NCBI RefSeq assembly: GCF_000813345.1
Contig: NZ_BBQF01000002.1
Coordinates: 558,001-622,000, forward strand
Reading direction: 5' to 3'
Length of the DNA: 64,000 bases
DNA from: Sulfurospirillum arsenophilum NBRC 109478
GTDB taxonomy: Bacteria; Campylobacterota; Campylobacteria; Campylobacterales; Sulfurospirillaceae
Shown: positions 57,964 to 64,000 of the stretch, in pieces
Numbering within the stretch: position 1 is the first letter of the stretch
Layout: each line of letters opens with the position of its first letter
Translations under genes and position numbers: made by a program
Notes under the pieces: model-generated
The model's database searches: none
Seen by the model: the letters and a program-made list of their open reading frames with translations, nothing else
What the model was told of the DNA's origin: nothing

Positions 57964-59051
57964 AAGCTCCCCTTTTGGATAAGAGAGCACAACGCTTCTA
58001 ACGACTCAACGCTCTCTCCCAGCCTTGGGATAAGGCGCAAAATAGGCTTTGGAACTGTTGGTGGACGAATAGCACCCACTAAAAATCCCTCTTCGATCAA
58101 ACGCTGCTGAACAGTGAGAGCATCTACACCTTCACTCAAAGGGTACGAACAAATCAACCCTTCGATTTTTAAACCTAACATGGTTTGCACAACTGCTTGA
58201 CGCGCTTCTATCTCAGCTTTTAATGAAACTCTATTTTTTAAAATATACAACAACCCTTGGTATCCCAAAGCAATGTCAAATAGAGATGGCGCCGTCGTAT
58301 AGATGATGGCTTTGGCACGGTTTTGTAAAAACTCAGCAATGTGCTTACTGCACAAAATGTATGCACCATAACTTCCCAGTGCTTTTCCAAGTGTGCCCAT
58401 TTTGATATGGTTAGCTTTAGGCGTAATGCCAAACAAATCAAACACGCCTCTCATGTTTTCACCCACAACGCCTGCACTGTGTGCTTCATCGACAATCAAA
58501 AGTGCATTGTAGCGATCGGCAACTTCAAAAATATCGCGGTTTAAAAGATCCCCGCTCATTGAGTAAATGCCTTCAACGGCAATAATAATGCGGTTGTGAT
58601 TGTGCGTATTAATCAAGCTTTCAAGATGATTGGCATCATTGTGTTTAAAAAGTACAACTTCGGCATCCACGGTTTTAGACGCTACCATGCCACTGGCATG
58701 ATACTCTTCATCCAAAATCAAAAGATCTTTTTTACGTGGCAATGCTTCAATGAGTGAAAAATTGGCTAAAAAACCACTACCACACACAAGAGCCGCTTCA
58801 AAACCATTATGGCGTATCAAAAATTCTTCAAACTCTTGATGAATAGGATGATAACCATTGACTAAGATGGAAGCTTTAGGCGCATGGGTTTTATACATGG
58901 AAACTTGTGCAACAGCACGCTCGAAAAGGGCGTGATTTTGCGCAAAGCCTAGATAATCATTGGAGCTAAAATCAGCTAAATGCTCATCGTAAAGCTTACG
59001 GCTTCGGTAGCGATTGGATTTGGTGATGGCTTGAAGTTCGTTTTGGTACAT
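57960..59051 (-). CDS. bioF: 8-amino-7-oxononanoate synthase
   Basis: PLP enzyme condensing pimeloyl and alanine units in biotin synthesis, 363 residues (AONS/KBL family). SSNDYLGFAQNHALFE, FEAALVCGSGFLANFSLIEA, VEGIYSMSGDLLNRD, LLIVDEAHSAGVVGENMRG and PLP lysine GTLGKALGSYGAYILC near residue 222. It lies after maf and before the ABC ATPase, about 20 kb from bioD. Confidence 0.9.
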   Translation of the reverse strand: MYQNELQAITKSNRYRSRKLYDEHLADFSSNDYLGFAQNHALFERAVAQVSMYKTHAPKASILVNGYHPIHQEFEEFLIRHNGFEAALVCGSGFLANFSLIEALPRKKDLLILDEEYHASGMVASKTVDAEVVLFKHNDANHLESLINTHNHNRIIIAVEGIYSMSGDLLNRDIFEVADRYNALLIVDEAHSAGVVGENMRGVFDLFGITPKANHIKMGTLGKALGSYGAYILCSKHIAEFLQNRAKAIIYTTAPSLFDIALGYQGLLYILKNRVSLKAEIEARQAVVQTMLGLKIEGLICSYPLSEGVDALTVQQRLIEEGFLVGAIRPPTVPKPILRLIPRLGESVESLEALCSLIQKGSF

Positions 59052-59053
59052 GG

Positions 59054-59608
59054 TTACTGAGGTAAAAAAGGCAAAAGCTTCTCAACGCTTAGCCCCATGG
59101 CGGTACTCTCTAACCCAACCACTTCTTTGATGTAGGATTTACAAAATCCCTCCACCATACATGCACCTGCTTTTCCACGCCAATCATCACCTTCCAAATA
59201 AGCATCTAACGCTTTAGCATCGAAAGGCAAAAAGAGATAATCGGTGCTTGAGAGATCAATCAGTTCAATCGTTTTGGATTTGTAGATCATGCAGCTAAGA
59301 ATGCTGACTTTATTGCCACTTTGCGCTTTTAAAATGCGCCTTGCATCAGCTTTATCTTTGGCTTTGCGTAAAATCTCTCCATTGGCAGTAACAACCGTGT
59401 CGGCACACAAAACAGGCATTTCCAAGTCATACTTTTCAAGATAACTTTGCATTTTCCCTTTGGTCGCATGATAAACAAAATGCGCAGGATCAGAAATCTG
59501 TAATTGCTCTTCATCAAATCCTGCATCTCTTTGGATAAAAGGAACTCCAAATTTAGTAAGAAGTTCTGCCCTCGTAATGGAAGATGAACCTAAAACAATC
59601 GTTTGCAT
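59054..59608 (-). CDS. maf: Maf-family nucleotide pyrophosphatase
   Basis: A 184-residue Maf protein (NTP pyrophosphatase acting on canonical and modified nucleotides). VLGSSSITRAELLTKFGVPF with the family SSSxxRxxLL start, VLCADTVVTANGEILRKAKD, and C-terminal AYLEGDDWRGKAGACMVEG. Two-base gap to bioF. Confidence 0.93.
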   Translation of the reverse strand: MQTIVLGSSSITRAELLTKFGVPFIQRDAGFDEEQLQISDPAHFVYHATKGKMQSYLEKYDLEMPVLCADTVVTANGEILRKAKDKADARRILKAQSGNKVSILSCMIYKSKTIELIDLSSTDYLFLPFDAKALDAYLEGDDWRGKAGACMVEGFCKSYIKEVVGLESTAMGLSVEKLLPFLPQ

Positions 59609-59609
59609 T

Positions 59610-60107
59610 TTAATAGCCTCGTAAAATCACGCCAAAATAGACTGAAATGATTGAGAGAAGCAGATTGAGAGGGATGAGATATTTGACCATTAAGATCACA
59701 TTCTCCTCCACCTCAATGTAATTCTCTTCCGCAAGCCCTTTTTTGGCTCTAAGATATTTAAAATACATGTAAATAAAGTTAAACGCTATAAAGGTCCAAA
59801 GTGCTTCTTTGGTATGAACCATCACATACGTGGTAGGGTTGCCACTTCGAAATCCCAGTCCAATGTGCATAAACACCGATGTGACGACAATAACAATCAT
59901 AACAGGCACTAAAAACAAAATGTAGCGGCGCATCATGTTAATGCAACTACTAAACTTGATTTTTTCATCTGCAATAGCTTCCTCAACAGGCTGAATCACA
60001 AAACGCATCACAAACATACTGCCGATCAGTAATGCCGAGCTGATGATATGTAAAAAAACAATGATTCTGCTAAAGTCACCAAATATTTCTATGAAAAAAT
60101 CGCGCAT
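59610..60107 (-). CDS. Four-helix integral membrane protein, CopD-like by pattern
   Basis: About 165 residues with four predicted membrane helices (residues about 15-36, 58-80, 98-116 and 137-160). FLHIISSALLIGSMFVM and VMVHTKEALWTFIAFNF place histidines in helices 1 and 3, the pattern of CopD-like and cytochrome b-like four-helix proteins; that assignment is weak. A second ATG at 60110 is possible. Between maf and alaS. A broken palindrome (59762-59773) is read IYMYF. Confidence 0.7.
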   Translation of the reverse strand: MRDFFIEIFGDFSRIIVFLHIISSALLIGSMFVMRFVIQPVEEAIADEKIKFSSCINMMRRYILFLVPVMIVIVVTSVFMHIGLGFRSGNPTTYVMVHTKEALWTFIAFNFIYMYFKYLRAKKGLAEENYIEVEENVILMVKYLIPLNLLLSIISVYFGVILRGY

Positions 60108-60110
60108 CAT

Positions 60111-62657
60111 TTAACCTTGAAGAACAGATTTAGCATACGCAAGGGCTGCAGATTTAGCTTCTTCGATTTTAGAAGCATCTTTTCCTCCTGCTTGGGCGAA
60201 ATCATCTCGACCACCACCGCCGCCACCAACGATTGGTGCGATCTCTTTGATCCAAGCACCGGCTTTAATGGAAGCATTTTTAACACCCGCTGCTATCAAA
60301 ACTTTGTCATCTTTGACTTGAAGTAACAGTACCGCAACCGACTCTTTTTCATTTTTAAGATCATCAATACGCGCCTTAATATCTCCAGCGCCCAACACGT
60401 CAACGATGAGTTCAACGCCGTTTACATGTAAAGATTCCACTGACTTTCCAGCGTGAGCATTTAAAGATTCTACTTCGGTTTTTAGGGTTTTGATCTCTTC
60501 TTTTAAACGGTTAATGCCAATAAGTGGTTCTTTGTGTTTAACACTCTCTTTGATCGCTTCAATCTCAGATCTAAGACCTTGTGCATAGAAAAGTGCTGCA
60601 CCACCACAAATCGCTTCGATACGACGTACTCCAGCACTCACACCACTCTCTTTTTGGATAAAGAAGCTACCGATGTTTGCAGTATTGCTGACGTGAGTTC
60701 CACCGCAAAGTTCAACGCTCGCATCGCCAAAGCTCACCACACGAACTTCATTGCCATACTTTTCGCCAAAGAGCGCCATCGCGCCGCTGTTTTTAGCTTC
60801 TTCAACATTCATAAGTTGTGTTTGTCCCGCGACGCCACTGACGATGACACTATTCACAAACGCTTCAATTTTGGTGATCTCTTCAAAACTCAACGCTTTT
60901 GGATGCGAGAAGTCAAAACGAAGTCTGTCTTTTTCGACCAAACTTCCAGCTTGACTTACATGCTCACCCAAAATCTTGCGAAGTGCGCTGTGAAGCAAGT
61001 GCGTTGCGCTGTGATGTCTTTCGATCTCTAAGCGTGAAAGATCAACACTCAGGTTCACCTCATCGTTTACATGTAAAGGTTTTTCAAGCTCAACAAGGGA
61101 AAGGTTAAGGTCAAAAAATTTCTTCGTATCAAGTACTTTTCCATACCCTTCAATGACACCCTCATCGCCACTTTGTCCACCACTCATTGCATAAAATGGC
61201 GTGGTTTCAAACATGACCCAACCATTCTCTTCCAAGCTTTGAACCTCTTTGAAGTTTTCATCTAAGAGTGCTAAAACTTTTGTTTTGGCTTCTTTTTGGG
61301 TATAACCGACAAAAGTATTGAGACCAAATTTTTCAAGAAGTGGTTTAAACTCACCTTGGGTTGCTTTATCACCACTGCCTTTCCATGAAGCTTTTGAACG
61401 CGCTTTTTGCTCCGCCATCAAAGCCTCAAACTCAGCTTCGTTAACGCTCAAACCTTTTTCTCTGAGCATATCAGCTGTCAAGTCAAGAGGAAAGCCATAG
61501 GTATCGTAAAGTTTAAACGCTACTTCACCGCTGAACATTGTTTTGGTATTTGGAAGCTCTTTTTCAAACAGCTCAAGTCCTGAAGCGATGGTCGCAAAGA
61601 AACTCTCTTCTTCGTTTCTGATTTGCTCAGCAATGACCTCTTTTTTTGCAACAAGGTAAGGATATTGTTTGCCCATAAGTTCACACAACGTGTCTAAAAG
61701 TTTGTACATAAAGGGAGCGCGCATTCCTAGCAAATAACCATGTCTAACTGCACGTCTCAAAATGCGTCTTAGAACATAACCACGACCTACGCGACCAAAG
61801 GTTGTTCCTTGTGCCACAAGAAAGGAAACAGCGCGAATGTGGTCTGCAATAACACGATAACTCGCACCCGTTTTATACGCATAAGGTTTACCGCAAAGCT
61901 CTGCTACTTTGTCGGTTAAAGGGATAAATAATGAACAGTCATAGTTACTAAACACGCCCTCTTTAACCGCAGTCACACGCTCTAAACCCATACCTGTGTC
62001 GATGGAAGGTTTTGGAAGTGGATGAAGCACACCCGCTTTATCTCTTTCGTACTGCATGAAAACAAGGTTCCAGATCTCTAAGAAGCGATCACCATCGCCG
62101 CCCATGTAGTCTTCGGGCGTATTAAAGTTTTCAGCCCCTTGATCGATGAAGATTTCGCTACACGGTCCACAAGGGCCTGTGTCGCCCATTTGCCAAAAGT
62201 TGTCTTTATCGCCAAAACGCATAATGCGACTGGCATCAATGTGTTTTTTCCAAATCGCTTCAGCTTCGTCATCGCTCTCATGAACCGTTACCCAAAGTTT
62301 TTCTTTAGGAAGTTTAAGCACTTCTGTGACAAATTCCCACGCATGTGAGATGGCATCTTCTTTAAAGTAATCGCCAAAAGAGAAGTTTCCAAGCATTTCA
62401 AAAAAGGTGTGGTGGCGCGCTGTGTAGCCGACATTATCTAGGTCATTGTGTTTACCACCAGCACGGATGCATGTTTGACAGGTTGTCGCACGTGGAGGAT
62501 TCGGACGAGGAACTTCGCCTGTAAAAACACTCTTAAAAGGAACCATGCCTGCATTGGTAAACAGAAGCGTCGCGTCATCTGGTACAAGGGGAGAACTCTC
62601 GATAATCTTGTGACCTTTTTGTTCAAAAAACTTTAAAAACTCAGCTCTTACGTCCAT
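60111..62657 (-). CDS. alaS: Alanyl-tRNA synthetase
   Basis: Class II synthetase, 848 residues. [40 protein letters not shown] and [14 protein letters not shown] in the catalytic domain; editing domain zinc motif [14 protein letters not shown] near residue 547 and [16 protein letters not shown]-terminal C-Ala domain ends [18 protein letters not shown] 62657. The upstream gap (62658-62753) holds AT-rich sequence with no clear feature. Two exact palindromes at 60421 and 61066, both read LHVN. Confidence 0.97.
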   Translation of the reverse strand: MDVRAEFLKFFEQKGHKIIESSPLVPDDATLLFTNAGMVPFKSVFTGEVPRPNPPRATTCQTCIRAGGKHNDLDNVGYTARHHTFFEMLGNFSFGDYFKEDAISHAWEFVTEVLKLPKEKLWVTVHESDDEAEAIWKKHIDASRIMRFGDKDNFWQMGDTGPCGPCSEIFIDQGAENFNTPEDYMGGDGDRFLEIWNLVFMQYERDKAGVLHPLPKPSIDTGMGLERVTAVKEGVFSNYDCSLFIPLTDKVAELCGKPYAYKTGASYRVIADHIRAVSFLVAQGTTFGRVGRGYVLRRILRRAVRHGYLLGMRAPFMYKLLDTLCELMGKQYPYLVAKKEVIAEQIRNEEESFFATIASGLELFEKELPNTKTMFSGEVAFKLYDTYGFPLDLTADMLREKGLSVNEAEFEALMAEQKARSKASWKGSGDKATQGEFKPLLEKFGLNTFVGYTQKEAKTKVLALLDENFKEVQSLEENGWVMFETTPFYAMSGGQSGDEGVIEGYGKVLDTKKFFDLNLSLVELEKPLHVNDEVNLSVDLSRLEIERHHSATHLLHSALRKILGEHVSQAGSLVEKDRLRFDFSHPKALSFEEITKIEAFVNSVIVSGVAGQTQLMNVEEAKNSGAMALFGEKYGNEVRVVSFGDASVELCGGTHVSNTANIGSFFIQKESGVSAGVRRIEAICGGAALFYAQGLRSEIEAIKESVKHKEPLIGINRLKEEIKTLKTEVESLNAHAGKSVESLHVNGVELIVDVLGAGDIKARIDDLKNEKESVAVLLLQVKDDKVLIAAGVKNASIKAGAWIKEIAPIVGGGGGGRDDFAQAGGKDASKIEEAKSAALAYAKSVLQG
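60421..60432. repeat. Palindrome site 29 (exact)
   Basis: TTTACATGTAAA inside alaS, read LHVN. Confidence 0.95.
61066..61077. repeat. Palindrome site 30 (exact)
   Basis: TTTACATGTAAA inside alaS, read LHVN; 633 bases from site 29. Confidence 0.95.
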
Positions 62658-62753
62658 ACTATTGTCCTATTTTGTTATGAAAAATTCATCTATTTTAGCT
62701 AAAAAACCTAAAGGGTATTATTAAACACCTTGAAAACACTACTGAAGAGGCAA

Positions 62754-64000
62754 CTACAGTGTGCATTTATCATTTAAACGATACCCAACAATCCACCAAC
62801 CCAGCACCACGATAATAGCACCTAAAAAGCCATTGAACGTGAGAAGACAAAAAAGCCCCATAATGATCGCAATCATACCTAACACATAGCTTCCAGAGAG
62901 CACACTAAAGATGGCAACCACAATGCCCGAAAGCCCTACATAATTGAGATAAACCACTTTGCCAAGAAGCGCTCTAAATTGACATATAGGAAGCAGAGGA
63001 TCGGCAGCGCACACTTCTATCCACGACTCATTGACAAAAACACCTTCTTTCATGGCTATCAAAAGCAGAGCACTCACAATTAAAATCAAAAAAGATTTTG
63101 TAATGCCACACAGCTTGGAAGGAGAAAGCCACAACGTTGAGCCAAAAACCAGCACTAAAACAACCCAATTCAGCGCAAAATCATTACGTGCACTCTCATG
63201 CAGTAAAACCGCTAACGCACAAATGAAAAGCGTTAAACCACTGACTTTTTCCATCAAGCCATTCAGCTCTTTGCGCTCTGTGGAAAAGTAAATGACCGCA
63301 TAAGAAGTGGCGATGATACCCAGCGTTCCAACCTCAAAGTTAAGGTACCTTCCAGCAAACGCTAACGAAAGCGCCATGACAAGCACCACACTGACACTCA
63401 GCAGATGCAAGGCATCTTCCCAAAATGTTTCACCTTTAGGTTCACTGAGCGTTATAACACCCATAAATCGCTCCATTGAACCTCGCATTTCTATCTCTTC
63501 GTCGATCAGAAAACGAACCAATTTAAGCCACAATACAAACGCAATGGTAAGGCACAAGATCGCCCATGCGTATTCTAAGTTGTTGCGCGAAACGATCCAA
63601 TAGGCATTGGCTTGCCATGTGAGCGTCACGGAGCCACCAAAGAGGGTTGCAAACCAATACGGTGCTTTTTTACACGAACACGTCGGTATACCCCACAGCC
63701 AGATAAGCCCGACTAAGCTTAAAACAAAACTGGCGATAAAAAGCCAAAGAGCATTGGGGAAGTTAGAGACAAACCCATGCAAGATGTGCTTATCGGCACG
63801 ATCTGCATCAAACAGACCCCAAAAACCACCCACAGCACCTTCGCTCATGCGCTTCCACGGTTGATCAAACGCTTCGATAAAGTTATACTTCCAGCCACCC
63901 TCTTCTGCCATTTTGACAAAACCGCGCGTGAAGATAGCTTGATTGACTGCGCTTGGGTATGCACCTTCTCGCATACGCCCTTCACTCGGCCAACCCGTCT
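62754..64000 (-). CDS. GH17-type membrane protein (beta-1,3/1,6-glucan enzyme family), C-terminal part
   Basis: The minus-strand frame is open from the window end to TAG at 62754, so the 5' part is outside. The visible N-terminal end TGWPSEG-R-M-REGAYPSAVNQ followed by YNFIEAFDQPWKRMSEGAVG and GFWGLFDADRADK matches the C-terminal part of the family 17 glycoside hydrolase domain (TGWPSEG holds the region after the nucleophile Glu). Then about ten membrane helices. This pattern is like bacterial glucan synthase/glucanase proteins such as NdvC. Role here is inference: a membrane-linked glucan enzyme. Confidence 0.75.
   Translation of the reverse strand, partial: TGWPSEGRMREGAYPSAVNQAIFTRGFVKMAEEGGWKYNFIEAFDQPWKRMSEGAVGGFWGLFDADRADKHILHGFVSNFPNALWLFIASFVLSLVGLIWLWGIPTCSCKKAPYWFATLFGGSVTLTWQANAYWIVSRNNLEYAWAILCLTIAFVLWLKLVRFLIDEEIEMRGSMERFMGVITLSEPKGETFWEDALHLLSVSVVLVMALSLAFAGRYLNFEVGTLGIIATSYAVIYFSTERKELNGLMEKVSGLTLFICALAVLLHESARNDFALNWVVLVLVFGSTLWLSPSKLCGITKSFLILIVSALLLIAMKEGVFVNESWIEVCAADPLLPICQFRALLGKVVYLNYVGLSGIVVAIFSVLSGSYVLGMIAIIMGLFCLLTFNGFLGAIIVVLGWWIVGYRLNDKCTL

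Noticed and set aside
1..64000. CRISPR arrays, insertion sequences, phage or plasmid genes
   Set aside because: No repeat-spacer pattern, transposase, integrase or toxin-antitoxin pair was seen; all large frames are ordinary chromosomal genes.
1..64000. tRNA or rRNA genes
   Set aside because: No T-loop GGTTCGAATCC-type stretch or CCA-ending cloverleaf was found in the gaps; I could not run a scan, so a missed tRNA is possible.

Overview
The window is a gene-dense bacterial chromosome segment of fairly low GC. Gene content, gene order and protein signatures point to a Campylobacterota (epsilonproteobacterial) genome, probably Sulfurospirillum-like; the genus is inference. The evidence is a csd1-type peptidase/bactofilin pair, an HP0958 (FlgZ)-like zinc-ribbon coiled-coil protein, an epsilon-type CheZ, a MagIII glycosylase, an LptE/leuS/secF/secD/yajC/lnt/metK run and a glyQ-to-rplS run. 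From memory, two long stretches match the gene order of Campylobacter jejuni: about Cj1085-Cj1109 and about Cj0699-Cj0714. Nearly all genes from 5.2 kb onward lie on the minus strand, so replication probably runs from high to low coordinates (inference).

Layout. 0-5.2 kb: 3' end of ppk1, a gamma-carbonic anhydrase, then minus-strand dnaQ-like exonuclease, trpF and rpe, then plus-strand rpmB, argJ and a small YdcH-type protein. 5.2-21.9 kb: minus-strand run of magIII, ymdB, mfd, bactofilin, M23 peptidase, folC, a diguanylate cyclase, lptE-like, leuS, secF, secD and yajC, with divergent lnt, then metK. 22-37 kb: AEC transporter, aat, clpA, clpS, TlpA-like lipoprotein, smpB, ispE, csrA, truB and uvrD, a divergent LysR regulator, a conserved unknown, pepF, pabC, pabB and pyrB. 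37-41.8 kb: more accessory genes (glycine-zipper protein, bioD, small membrane protein, AraC/GyrI-like regulator, PLP aminotransferase, DUF89). 41.8-55.1 kb: rplS, trmD, rimM, khpA, rpsP, ffh, an RluA-type pseudouridine synthase, waaA, flgZ-like, Nif3-like, glyQ, a DUF3972-type protein, purE, a U32 peptidase, cheZ, a PHP histidinol-phosphatase and glnA. 55.3-64 kb: pbp1A, a lone ABC ATPase, bioF, maf, a 4-TM membrane protein, alaS and the 3' end of a GH17-type membrane protein. Many adjacent genes overlap by 1-64 bases (TGATG, GTGA, TAATG), implying translational coupling; TTG and GTG starts are common.

The most striking feature is not a gene. The 12-bp perfect palindrome TTTACATGTAAA occurs 19 times exactly, and 11 more sites differ at one or two outer bases (30 in all; chance expectation for the exact 12-mer is about 0.02). 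Four sites are intergenic and 26 lie inside functionally unrelated genes, always in one of the two frames that avoid a stop, so unrelated proteins share an LHVK/LHVN or TCK tetrapeptide. This looks like a highly iterated palindrome, comparable in style to cyanobacterial HIP1 or to DNA uptake sequences, and it is the best candidate for an undescribed system here. No mobile element, CRISPR array, tRNA or rRNA gene was seen, and no gene-free stretch exceeds about 210 bases.
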